Assembly (NCBI RefSeq): GCF_030812775.1
Contig: NZ_JAUSTI010000004.1
Span: 124,001-188,000, forward strand
Direction of reading: 5' to 3'
Length of the DNA stretch: 64,000 bases
Origin: Paenibacillus tundrae
GTDB lineage: Bacteria; Bacillota; Bacilli; Paenibacillales; Paenibacillaceae
Part shown: one piece after another, positions 51,067-59,648 of the stretch
Position numbering within the stretch: the stretch's first letter is position 1
Layout: each line of letters opens with the position of its first letter
The notes under the pieces: model-generated
Databases searched by the model: none
Seen by the model: the letters and a program-made list of their open reading frames with translations, nothing else
Told to the model about the DNA's origin: nothing
Program-made: the position numbers and the translations under genes

Positions 51067-52614
51067 TTAGGATTCAATTTGGGCATCAATATCATCAGTA
51101 ACATTAGCTTTTGTTTTAGTTTTAGTAAATATCACTTCATTCGTATTGGGCTCCATCAATAGTGGAATCTTGAGAGAATGAGTATGGTTTTGATCATCTA
51201 ACGTGAATGTAAACGGAAGCTTTTGTTCCTGTCCCTGTTGAACAAGCTCAACATCGAAGGTTTCGTTGCCAATGTACTGCATGCTCATGTCTAAATTGTT
51301 AAAAGTGGCTCGTAGTTCGCCTTCAGCAGTAGATTCGATGAGGAAATCACCATAGCCAAGATGAGTGTATACGCCAATATATTCGGATGCGGGACGATCG
51401 AAGGGTTGAACTTCCTTTTTCTCGAAGTCTGTTGTCTCCTGATGCTCAGATCCGACAGAGGCTGTACCTTCTGTTGCTTCGGATTCGTCCTCTGGCTGTG
51501 TACCCTCCCCATCGATTAGTTTGGTCAATCTATCGCTCCAGTCGGTAGGTTCCAGCTCCAATAATCGATCAATAATGTGATAGGAAACGGTATAAGGTAC
51601 TACGCTGCCATTGCTATTACATAGCACAACGACGCCAATCTGTTCATCTGGCAGGAAGGCTACTTGGGAGGTAAAGCCGTCGATTCCTCCGCCATGATGG
51701 ATCATCCGATGACCGCGATAAGATTCAATAATCCATCCCAATCCATAGGTGCTAATCGGAACTTCCTCACTACGGAATGACGAATCACAAGGCATATGTG
51801 GGCTATGCATGGTCTGCATTTCCTCCGTGGAAATGAGGGCTCTGCCATCGTGCTGTCCTTGATTCAATTGGAATTTTAACCACGTAATCATATCTATAAG
51901 ATTACTGTTAATGGAGCCAGCAGGGCCAATCGTATCGACATTGCGATAAGGAATTCGAATGTGCTGCTCATCCTTCTCCATATAAGGCAGTGCATATTCA
52001 GGTTGGAGCTGCATCAGGTCGACGGATAGCACGCTTGAATTCATCCCTAGTGGACGCAGCAACGAATCTTCTAATACGCTCTCCCATGACGTTCCTTTGA
52101 TTTGCCCAACTAGATAACCTGCCGTCATATACATGATGTTCTGATACTGCCACTTATTTCTGAAATCCTCATTAGGCTCCAAGTATCGTAGACAATGTAC
52201 GAGCTCTTCTCTCGAACGAGGTGAGTTATACCAAGCCATCTCATGTCTTGGAAGTCCAGAACGGTGGCAGAGTATATCCCGAATCGTAAGCCGCTCCGTC
52301 GTTACCGGGTCGAACATTTTGAAATCAGGCATATACTGCACAATAGGCGTGTCCCAGTTCAATTGATTTTGATCTACAAGTATAGCGGCCGTCGCTGCTG
52401 TAAAAGCCTTGGTTGATGAACCGATTGCAAAGAGTGTGTTAGGAGTTACGCCAAGCTTGGCTTCCAGGTCGCGATAGCCATAACCTTTTTGCCAGACCAC
52501 CTCATTTTTGTGCACAACCGCAACAGCTGCGCCTACGCCTTTCCAATGTTTCATTTGTTCTTCTACAAAATCATCCAATCCTCCCAGCAATGAGTGAAGA
52601 TCCGTTGTTGTCAT
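51067..52614 (-). CDS. Serine hydrolase of the beta-lactamase/penicillin-binding protein family (class C type)
   Basis: A 515-residue protein with a class C beta-lactamase-like domain (about 10-345) and a C-terminal lipocalin-like beta domain (about 395-500). The catalytic motifs are SSTK (Ser66-Lys69), the YxN motif in WQYQNIMY and the KTG-equivalent HGGG. There is no signal peptide, so it is intracellular, unlike antibiotic-hydrolysing enzymes; peptidase or esterase activity is more likely. An acidic linker rich in Glu and Thr (about 350-390) joins the domains. ATG 52614 follows GGAGGG. Confidence 0.9.
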   Translation of the reverse strand: MTTTDLHSLLGGLDDFVEEQMKHWKGVGAAVAVVHKNEVVWQKGYGYRDLEAKLGVTPNTLFAIGSSTKAFTAATAAILVDQNQLNWDTPIVQYMPDFKMFDPVTTERLTIRDILCHRSGLPRHEMAWYNSPRSREELVHCLRYLEPNEDFRNKWQYQNIMYMTAGYLVGQIKGTSWESVLEDSLLRPLGMNSSVLSVDLMQLQPEYALPYMEKDEQHIRIPYRNVDTIGPAGSINSNLIDMITWLKFQLNQGQHDGRALISTEEMQTMHSPHMPCDSSFRSEEVPISTYGLGWIIESYRGHRMIHHGGGIDGFTSQVAFLPDEQIGVVVLCNSNGSVVPYTVSYHIIDRLLELEPTDWSDRLTKLIDGEGTQPEDESEATEGTASVGSEHQETTDFEKKEVQPFDRPASEYIGVYTHLGYGDFLIESTAEGELRATFNNLDMSMQYIGNETFDVELVQQGQEQKLPFTFTLDDQNHTHSLKIPLLMEPNTNEVIFTKTKTKANVTDDIDAQIES

Positions 52615-52894
52615 CCTTTACCCTCCAAATGTATGAATTAGGTTTCTGATACAAACAAGATGATTGTAATCCAGTAGGTGTTTCCTTATATCAACTATCC
52701 CTTTTCTGTACAAAAAAGGCATCCTTCCCTAGACCGATTTGATCCTAGACCTCGGGTATAAATTAGAACAGATGATGCTTGTCAAACTAGTCCGCATAAA
52801 TCGAACAAGTCCCTCATAGACATGTACTAATCAAGTAGGGGTTCTGCTGCAAGCACAGCCCTGAAGTGAAAACAGTGCTAAAGGGGATGATGTC
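52615..52894. other. Divergent gap between serine hydrolase and lipoprotein genes
   Basis: No gene, hairpin or consensus promoter that I can support. Confidence 0.4.
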
Positions 52895-54082
52895 ATGCGC
52901 CGAATATCATGGATGCTTGCCATGGTATTGGTCTTATCGGCCTTGCTTGCTGCTTGTGGGAAAAAGGATGCGGCAGCCGTGGTCAAAGATCTGAACGAAG
53001 TCGTAGGAGAGATGGAAAGTTATCAGGGAGCAGGCGTGATGACGCTGCACACTGGGGATACGCCGCAGCAGTACAAGGTCGAGGTATGGCATCAAAAGCC
53101 TTCCTATTATCGAATCGCGTTAACGAATGCGAAGAAAGATGTAACTCAGATCGTATTACGTAATGATGAGGGTGTGTTCGTACTCACACCGAGCCAGAAC
53201 AAGAGCTTCCGTTTCCAAAGTAATTGGCCAGACAATCAAGGACAGGTTTATTTGTACGAAACATTGATTCGCAGCATTACGGGAGATTCGACTCGTCAGT
53301 TTGTAGATGAGAAGGATAGCTACGTGTTCGATGTTGCTGCCAATTACAATACGCATGCATTGGTTAGACAAAAAATCTGGCTGAATAAGGCCGATTACGC
53401 TCCTAAACAGGTTGAGGTATCCGATTCCAATGCCAATGTTGTGGTCGATGTAAAATTCGACAATTTCAAATTCGGTGCTGAATTCGGTAAGGATGCGTTT
53501 GATATGCAGCGTAATATGACTGCGGCTACAGAAGGAAATGGGAACATCGGAGCAGGCAGTGAAGGAACCCCTGCCACAGATCCTCAATCTTCAACGGAGC
53601 AACAACCAGCATCCGATTCGAGTGGTGAAGTAAGTGACGGTCAGACGGGTATTAGTGGAAGTAATGAGCAAGAGGGGGCACAAGACCCAGCGAGCACAGA
53701 TCAAGGAGCAGAAGAGCCAACGATGACAGCGCCAGAGGAGAGCGAAGGGTTTGGCGTTGTTGAACCAACGTATGTCCCTGAAGGTGTGAAACTGAAAGAC
53801 GATCAGATTGTTGAAGAATCAGGTAACTATTCTGTACTGCTGCGCTACGAAGGGACGTATAACTATACCATCTTTGAAGCTAGACCACAGGACAGAGCTG
53901 TATCGCTTGCGCCATCCCGCGTTGTGGATCTCGGATTCACGTGGGGCATGATGAGTGGAGACGCATTGCAGACTCTTACGTGGATGTACGATGGAATCGA
54001 ATATCGGATTACAAGTGCTGATCTACCAGAGAACGAAATGAAACAGATTGCACTATCCATGCAGGAACAATCCGGGAAATGA
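52895..54082 (+). CDS. YdcC-like LolA-fold lipoprotein
   Basis: A 395-residue lipoprotein (lipobox LAAC, Cys21). The first 190 residues resemble LolA/outer-membrane-lipoprotein-sorting folds, as in B. subtilis YdcC. They are joined by a 90-residue Ser/Thr/Gln/Glu/Gly linker to a C-terminal domain (about 285-390, DUF4367-like: YVPEGVK, VDLGFTWG, WMYDGIEYRI). In B. subtilis ydcC lies directly upstream of alr, and the order is kept here, which supports the assignment. YdcC is produced during sporulation; exact role unknown. ATG 52895 follows AAAGGGGATGA. Confidence 0.87.
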   Translation: MRRISWMLAMVLVLSALLAACGKKDAAAVVKDLNEVVGEMESYQGAGVMTLHTGDTPQQYKVEVWHQKPSYYRIALTNAKKDVTQIVLRNDEGVFVLTPSQNKSFRFQSNWPDNQGQVYLYETLIRSITGDSTRQFVDEKDSYVFDVAANYNTHALVRQKIWLNKADYAPKQVEVSDSNANVVVDVKFDNFKFGAEFGKDAFDMQRNMTAATEGNGNIGAGSEGTPATDPQSSTEQQPASDSSGEVSDGQTGISGSNEQEGAQDPASTDQGAEEPTMTAPEESEGFGVVEPTYVPEGVKLKDDQIVEESGNYSVLLRYEGTYNYTIFEARPQDRAVSLAPSRVVDLGFTWGMMSGDALQTLTWMYDGIEYRITSADLPENEMKQIALSMQEQSGK

Positions 54083-54550
54083 TAATATAGTAGACTTTTT
54101 GAACAACTCTTTAAAGGTATAGTTGTCATATCAGAAGGAATGCTAAGAAGCATCGGAGACCTATTCTCCGGTGCTTTTGTGTTGTTCACGGCTACAACCC
54201 TGGTCGCATAGAATGATGATACACATCAATGTATGAAAAGGATCGAAACATGGAAATACACAAGCTTGAATAGGCGGCAAAATCTCAATAATTCAAAAGA
54301 CGCTTCTACGCACGAGGAACCGGGTAAGTAATACGGTATAGACGGACATATTCTATCGTAGGATATGAAAATGATCAGGAGATGTTCAGTCTATCTGCCG
54401 TTTTCTTCCTTAATCTCCGGCTGCATGATGACAAGGTTATTGCATTTGAATGAAGCACATATTGAACTCATTTGACAGTCACATCCTAGAGCATTACGAT
54501 GGAGTCTGATGCGTGAGCCGGATTAAGACGATTAGAGAAGGTGACAGAAC
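54083..54550. other. ydcC-alr intergenic region with an R1 end fragment
   Basis: The right-end fragment of R1 (GACTTTTTGAACAACTC and following, 54093-54116) begins ten bases after the lipoprotein stop. A terminator follows at 54147-54180. From 54180 to 54540 I see no gene and no clear promoter. Confidence 0.5.
54147..54180 (+). terminator. Terminator of the YdcC-like gene
   Basis: AAGCATCGGAGA (54148-54159) pairs with TCTCCGGTGCTT (one G-T) around CCTAT, then TTTGTG. Confidence 0.88.
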
Positions 54551-55738
54551 GTGCAAGAACAATATCGGCCGACCCAAGCGGAAATTAACTTGGATCATCT
54601 GTGTGACAACGTAGAAGCTTTCCGTGAGGCATTGCCGAAAGGGATGAAGTTCCTTGCTTGTGTTAAGGCCAACGCTTATGGACATGGAGCTGTTGAGACA
54701 GCGAGAGGACTTGAACAATATGGAGTCGATTATTTGAGTGTTGCTTTTCTAGATGAAGCGCTCGAATTGCGTCAACATGGAATCAAGCTACCGATTCTCG
54801 TGTTAGGTTACACACCTCCGGAAGGTGTTGCTGTAGCCTGGAAACATGATATTACAATTACCTTGTACAGCCGGGAAGTGCTCGATGCGATTCGAAACCT
54901 GAATGCAGGCACGTCCACCGGGAAATTGAAGGTGCATATTAAAATCGATAGTGGTATGGGGCGGCTAGGCTTGCTGCCTGGTAAGGATGCAGTAGCCTTC
55001 GTACAAGAAGTCGCTTCGCTGGATCAGGTAATGCTCGAAGGCATGTTCACTCACTTTGCGAAGGCAGATGAAGCAGACAAGACCTATACACTGGAGCAGT
55101 ATCGACGGTTTCAAAGCGTTGTAGAAGCGCTGAGGGATCAGGGATGTGTCATCCCGATTATACATACGGCAAACAGTGCCGCCGCCATTGATACACCGAA
55201 TCTGTCTTACGACATGGTTCGAGTGGGAATCAGTCTGTACGGATTGTATCCGTCTACTGAGGTGAATCATCAGGTGGTGAAGCTGTCCCCGGTATTGACA
55301 CTGAAGACAAAGGCGGTTCTGGTCAAAACGTTGCCACCCCACTGGGGCATCAGCTACGGAACACGCTATGTTACACAGGAAAATGAACGAATTGCGACCC
55401 TGCCTATCGGTTATGCAGATGGATTCTCAAGAATGCTGACAGGCAAAGCACAAGTGCTTGTACGTGGACGCCGTGTTCCCGTTGTCGGTACGATCTGCAT
55501 GGATCAGTGTATGGTGTCGCTACAATCTTTCGCTGAAGAAGCGGAAGAAATTCAAGTCGGCGAAGAGGTTGTCCTCATCGGCCACCAGTCTGGCGAATGT
55601 ATAACTGTAGACGAGGTGGCTGCCCAGCTAGGTACAATTCCATATGAAGTGATCTGTATGATGGCACACCGTATTCCGCGGATCTATCTGCGGGATGGTA
55701 TAGAGGTTGCCAAGGTTAATCCACTTTTGTCCTCCTAA
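54551..55738 (+). CDS. alr: Alanine racemase
   Basis: A PLP-dependent enzyme interconverting L- and D-alanine for peptidoglycan. The 395-residue product has the PLP lysine Lys39 in VKANAYGHG and the catalytic tyrosine Tyr269 in GISYGTRYV, plus the C-terminal VGTICMDQCM segment. The start is GTG 54551 after AGAAGGTGA. It is followed by the EndoAI/EndoA module as in Bacillus, though a 260-bp gap suggests a separate promoter for the module. Confidence 0.97.
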   Translation: MQEQYRPTQAEINLDHLCDNVEAFREALPKGMKFLACVKANAYGHGAVETARGLEQYGVDYLSVAFLDEALELRQHGIKLPILVLGYTPPEGVAVAWKHDITITLYSREVLDAIRNLNAGTSTGKLKVHIKIDSGMGRLGLLPGKDAVAFVQEVASLDQVMLEGMFTHFAKADEADKTYTLEQYRRFQSVVEALRDQGCVIPIIHTANSAAAIDTPNLSYDMVRVGISLYGLYPSTEVNHQVVKLSPVLTLKTKAVLVKTLPPHWGISYGTRYVTQENERIATLPIGYADGFSRMLTGKAQVLVRGRRVPVVGTICMDQCMVSLQSFAEEAEEIQVGEEVVLIGHQSGECITVDEVAAQLGTIPYEVICMMAHRIPRIYLRDGIEVAKVNPLLSS

Positions 55739-55999
55739 TAGGTGAACTGGACGCTATTTACAATAAACTTTTTTTTAGAACAGAAGGAAAACTGTCGGAG
55801 CATCTCGAATTATGTATGACGATAAGGATTTATATCCTGGAAAAGAGATGTTTGGTCTGTACGAATATTGTTCCCCGTGTTTATAATGGAGTACAGCATA
55901 CTTGATATACGCGGGGCATATATATTCCTTTGTATAAAAGTTCTGGAAAAACGTAATACTGGTTCACAATGGCGAAAGGTTTGTGGGGGTGGAAGAAAG

Positions 56000-56281
56000 G
56001 TGGCCAACTTGCAGAACACCAAGCGAATCATGATCAGTCTGCCTGATCATCTTTTGCAGGAAGTGGATGGCATCGTAGCGCTGGAGAACTCCAACCGCAG
56101 CGAATTGATTAGGCAGGCCATGAAGCTGTATCTGACGGAACGGAAGAAGCGGTATATTCGTGAGTCTATGCAGCGTGGGTACATGGAGATGGCGAAGATT
56201 AACCTGACCATGGCATCCGAGGCCTTTCACGCGGAGGAAGATGCGGACAGCACTCTGGACCGCTTAGTTAGCGGGGTGTAG
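56000..56281 (+). CDS. ndoAI: EndoAI (MazE-type) antitoxin, ribbon-helix-helix
   Basis: A 93-residue CopG/ribbon-helix-helix antitoxin, the same length as B. subtilis EndoAI and sharing its RRGYMEMAKINL-like segment (here QRGYMEMAKINLTMASEA) and LVSG end. The N-terminal strand RIMISLP and following helices bind operator DNA; the C-terminus wraps the toxin. The start is GTG 56000, with GGGGGTGG seven bases upstream; TTG 56009 is an alternative. The toxin gene begins three bases after its stop. Confidence 0.94.
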   Translation: MANLQNTKRIMISLPDHLLQEVDGIVALENSNRSELIRQAMKLYLTERKKRYIRESMQRGYMEMAKINLTMASEAFHAEEDADSTLDRLVSGV

Positions 56282-56284
56282 ACA

Positions 56285-56635
56285 TTGATCGTAAAACGCG
56301 GTGACGTTTTTTTTGCGGATCTTTCTCCCGTTGTCGGTTCCGAGCAAGGTGGAGTCAGACCGGTGCTGGTCATTCAGAATGACATCGGTAATCGATTCAG
56401 TCCAACTTGTATTGTGGCGGCGATTACCGCCCAGATCCAAAAGGCAAAGCTGCCGACGCATGTAGAGATTGATGCGGCGGCACACGGCTTTGACCGGGAT
56501 TCGGTTATTTTGCTCGAACAAATACGGACGATTGACAAGCAAAGATTGACTGACAAGATTACTCATTTGGACGAGGAGACCATGAAATTGGTTAACGAGG
56601 CCTTACAGATCAGTCTGGGCTTGATCGATTTTTAA
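56285..56635 (+). CDS. ndoA: EndoA (MazF/PemK-type) mRNA interferase toxin
   Basis: A 116-residue endoribonuclease that cuts single-stranded mRNA (UACAU in B. subtilis EndoA) when freed from EndoAI. Typical features are [33 protein letters not shown] with the catalytic Arg near residue 25, and the conserved Thr in the CIVAAIT segment. The start is TTG 56285 after GGGGTG. It is immediately downstream of the antitoxin gene, forming the usual Bacillales chromosomal module. It appears intact and full length. Confidence 0.97.
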   Translation: MIVKRGDVFFADLSPVVGSEQGGVRPVLVIQNDIGNRFSPTCIVAAITAQIQKAKLPTHVEIDAAAHGFDRDSVILLEQIRTIDKQRLTDKITHLDEETMKLVNEALQISLGLIDF

Positions 56636-56752
56636 AGGTGGAGCAGTGGTTTGAAACTGCCAGCCAGCCGTTGACAGCGGGAAGTGCCTTAGGTGTCCTA
56701 GGGCATAACCAATTCAAGTGTGTGTTCAGAAGATTCCTTTTGGACAATCACA

Positions 56753-56789
56753 TTATAGTGCATGTTCAGAAAGGTCGATCTTCAGCACC
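56753..56789 (+). repeat. R1 left-end fragment
   Basis: TTATAGTGCATGTTCAGAAA and the following bases match the left end of the R1 copy at 37493 with about five differences in 37. It is not followed by the rest of the element. Confidence 0.65.
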
Positions 56790-56810
56790 TTTTAGAGCAG
56801 TAATTCACAG

Positions 56811-56848
56811 GAGCGTACAGCAGCCAATTGGCAGCGGTACGCTCTTTT
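56811..56848 (+). terminator. Terminator of the EndoAI/EndoA module
   Basis: GAGCGTAC (56811-56818) and GTACGCTC (56837-56844) enclose the palindrome GCCAATTGGC, then TTTT. Confidence 0.9.
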
Positions 56849-56953
56849 GAATAAAGCTAGATGAAAGCGTAGAACATTGTCTATCTTTTCGCTATAATGA
56901 AACCTGAGAAACCGTTTACCCAAAAGACAGATATACAGAGGTGGAGGAGACAT

Positions 56954-59143
56954 ATGAGCATTTATATCAATCAGGAGAAACTACAATTCCATTTACAAAC
57001 TCGCAAGGCAAGTTATGTATTTCAAGTATTGCCTTCAGGATATTTGGTGCATTTGTACTACGGCAAGAAATTACGCGATACCGATCTGAGCTGGTTGCAT
57101 GTGCGTACAGAACGCGCATCCTTTAGCCCTAACCCGGTGCCAGAGGATCGAACGATCTCTTTCGATACATTGCCAGTGGAACTGCCGGTGTATGGGACGA
57201 GTGATTTCCGTAACCCAGCCATCCAACTCCAACTGGAGAACGGCTCAACCATTTCGGAGTTTACCTACACAGGTCATCGCTTGGAGAAGGGGAAGCCTTC
57301 CCTTGAAGGACTACCAGCAACATATGTAGAAGCTGCGGATGAAGCAGAGACATTGGTCATTGAATTGCAAGACCGTGTTGCTGGCATCAAGATCGAGCTT
57401 TCTTATACAGCCTTTACGGCATTTAATGCGATTACTCGTTCGATGCGTGTAGTGAATGAGAGCGCTACCTCCGTTAATGTCTTGCGTGCGCTTAGTTCCT
57501 CAGTTGATTTCCCACACGCAGATTATGAATTGCTGCAATTGTCGGGTGCTTGGACACGTGAGCGCGACATCGTGCGCAGACCGCTTGCTTCTGGCTTGCA
57601 AGGCGTAGAGAGTCGCCGTGGTTCGAGTAGTCACCAGCAGAATCCGTTTATTGCCTTAATGACACCAGGTACGGACGAAGACCAAGGTGAGGTATATGGA
57701 TTCAGCCTCGTTTATAGTGGAGGCTTCACAGCACAAGCGGAAGTGGATCAATTCTTCACGACACGTGTGTCGCTCGGAATTAACCCGTTTGACTTTAGCT
57801 GGAAGCTGGAGCCACAAGAAGCATTCCAGACGCCTGAGACCGTTATGGTGTACTCGGATGCAGGGCTTGATGGTATGTCACAGTCCTATCACGAGCTGTA
57901 TCGTGAACGTCTTGCACGTGGTCAATTCCGGAATGCGGAGCGTCCTGTCCTCGTTAACAACTGGGAAGCAACATACTTTGGCTTCGATGCAGACAAGATC
58001 GAGCAGATCGCACGTGCGGGACAGAAGCTTGGTATTGAGCTATTTGTATTGGATGATGGCTGGTTTGGGCACCGGGATAGCGATAATTCCTCGCTTGGTG
58101 ACTGGATCGTAGATAAGAATAAGTTACCACAAGGTCTGGATGACCTCGCGAATCGCGTGACGGGTCTAGATATGCAGTTCGGACTGTGGTTCGAGCCTGA
58201 GATGATCTCCCCTGATAGTGAGCTGTATCGTGCACACCCAGACTGGTGTTTGCATGTGCCTGATCGTCGCCGTACAGAAGGACGTCAGCAACTGGTGCTC
58301 GACTTCTCTCGTCAGGATGTACGGGACGAAATTGTACGCATGCTGAGTGATGTACTAGGTTCTGCACCGATCTCCTACGTGAAATGGGACATGAACCGGA
58401 ATATGACAGAAGTGGGCTCCGCATTGCTGCCAGCAGACAGACAGCGTGAGACAGCACACCGTTATATGCTGGGATTGTACGAGGTGATGGAACGGATTAC
58501 GAGCACGTTCCCACATATTCTGTTCGAAAGCTGTTCAGGTGGCGGCGGACGCTTCGATCCAGGTATGCTCTATTACATGCCGCAAACTTGGACAAGTGAC
58601 AATACCGATGCGGTATCCCGTCTGCGTATTCAATATGGTACGAGTCTCGTGTATCCAGTAAGTTCGATGGGTTCCCACATCTCTGCTGTACCGAATCACC
58701 AGGTGAACCGGATTACATCATTGGAGACGCGTGGACATGTAGCGATGTCAGGGAACTTTGGTTATGAGCTGGACTTGACTCGGTTCACTGAGGAAGAGAA
58801 CGAAATTGTAAAAGCACAGGTTGAACTGTACAAAGAAATTCGGGGTACGATTCAATACGGAACATTCCGTCGCTTGCTCAGTCCGTTTGAAGGAAATGAG
58901 ACGGCATGGATGTTCATCGCACCGGATGGCAGCGAAGCTGTCGTGTTCTATTTCCGTGTGTTGTCTGAGCCGAATGCACCGTTGCAGCGCCTGAAGCTCA
59001 AAGGATTAGACCCTGACGCGGATTACCGTCTGAAGGGCAGTGAAGAGACGTTTACTGGTGATGCCTTGATGTATGGCGGTATCGCAGTTGGTGCAGCGTC
59101 TGGAGACTACCTGAGCGAGATGTTCCGTTTCGAGCGAGTATAA
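56954..59143 (+). CDS. Alpha-galactosidase, glycoside hydrolase family 36
   Basis: A 729-residue cytosolic enzyme releasing alpha-galactose from melibiose and raffinose-type sugars. The N-terminal beta-supersandwich (about 1-325) is followed by the TIM barrel with nucleophile Asp479 in KWDMNRN and acid/base Asp549 in TSDNTDA, matching positions in Geobacillus AgaA. The ESCSGGGGRFD segment binds substrate. ATG 56954 follows GGTGGAGGAG; the frame extends upstream without a site. No transporter is adjacent; the gene sits as an insertion in the otherwise conserved alr-mazEF-tex block. GH36 also includes transferases, so precise substrate is open. Confidence 0.95.
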   Translation: MSIYINQEKLQFHLQTRKASYVFQVLPSGYLVHLYYGKKLRDTDLSWLHVRTERASFSPNPVPEDRTISFDTLPVELPVYGTSDFRNPAIQLQLENGSTISEFTYTGHRLEKGKPSLEGLPATYVEAADEAETLVIELQDRVAGIKIELSYTAFTAFNAITRSMRVVNESATSVNVLRALSSSVDFPHADYELLQLSGAWTRERDIVRRPLASGLQGVESRRGSSSHQQNPFIALMTPGTDEDQGEVYGFSLVYSGGFTAQAEVDQFFTTRVSLGINPFDFSWKLEPQEAFQTPETVMVYSDAGLDGMSQSYHELYRERLARGQFRNAERPVLVNNWEATYFGFDADKIEQIARAGQKLGIELFVLDDGWFGHRDSDNSSLGDWIVDKNKLPQGLDDLANRVTGLDMQFGLWFEPEMISPDSELYRAHPDWCLHVPDRRRTEGRQQLVLDFSRQDVRDEIVRMLSDVLGSAPISYVKWDMNRNMTEVGSALLPADRQRETAHRYMLGLYEVMERITSTFPHILFESCSGGGGRFDPGMLYYMPQTWTSDNTDAVSRLRIQYGTSLVYPVSSMGSHISAVPNHQVNRITSLETRGHVAMSGNFGYELDLTRFTEEENEIVKAQVELYKEIRGTIQYGTFRRLLSPFEGNETAWMFIAPDGSEAVVFYFRVLSEPNAPLQRLKLKGLDPDADYRLKGSEETFTGDALMYGGIAVGAASGDYLSEMFRFERV

Positions 59144-59174
59144 TTTAGAAGCTATATAAAAGATGCTAATTACA

Positions 59175-59325
59175 TTACACGAGAACGGAGAGGACAGAAA
59201 TAACGTGAAGAAGCGAAGCGTTCGCCTTTATCACCGGATTTTTCCCTTAGGAGAAGGGAAATCAAAAAAATCTGGGGATAACAGCGATCGGAAGGTTATT
59301 CTGTCATCGGAGTGGTAAGTGTAAT
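59175..59325 (+). repeat. Dispersed repeat R3, most complete copy
   Basis: The left block (AACGGAGAGGACAGAAATAA and following) matches the 19.0-kb copy and the right block (TTATCACCGGATTTTTCCC...ATCTGGGGATAACAG) the 23.5-kb copy. The right block folds into a long hairpin with a CCCTT/AAGGG tip. It lies just after the GH36 gene. Confidence 0.75.
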
Positions 59326-59393
59326 ACGCTTTAGTTTGTTTGTTTGATATAGCAAATCCAAAGTAACACTTCGCTTTTATAATTAGTATGAAG

Positions 59394-59435
59394 AAGACCG
59401 GGATGCGTCGAAACGACGTTTTCCGGTCTTTTTTT
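59394..59435 (+). terminator. Terminator before tex
   Basis: AAGACCGG (59394-59401) pairs with CCGGTCTT (59423-59430), with an inner CGTCG/CGACG hairpin, and is followed by five more T. Confidence 0.93.
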
Positions 59436-59648
59436 GACAGGACATTGCATGATAGCTACCGATGAAACGGGGGTATCGGGATTGGATGAACTTGTAAGCT
59501 CGCCTCATGCTGGAAATTTGAACGGGATTTTGTGATAATATAGGGAAGAAGAATCTGCACACGTGTGGATTCCATACTGTGATTATTGCAGCGAAGCTGC
59601 CCTGGACGTGCTTCTAATGATCGATTCAGGAAGGAAAGAGGGATTTAT

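Noticed and set aside
51067..52614. An antibiotic-resistance beta-lactamase
   Set aside because: The SxxK and YxN motifs are shared with many esterases and peptidases; it has no signal peptide and has an extra lipocalin-like domain.
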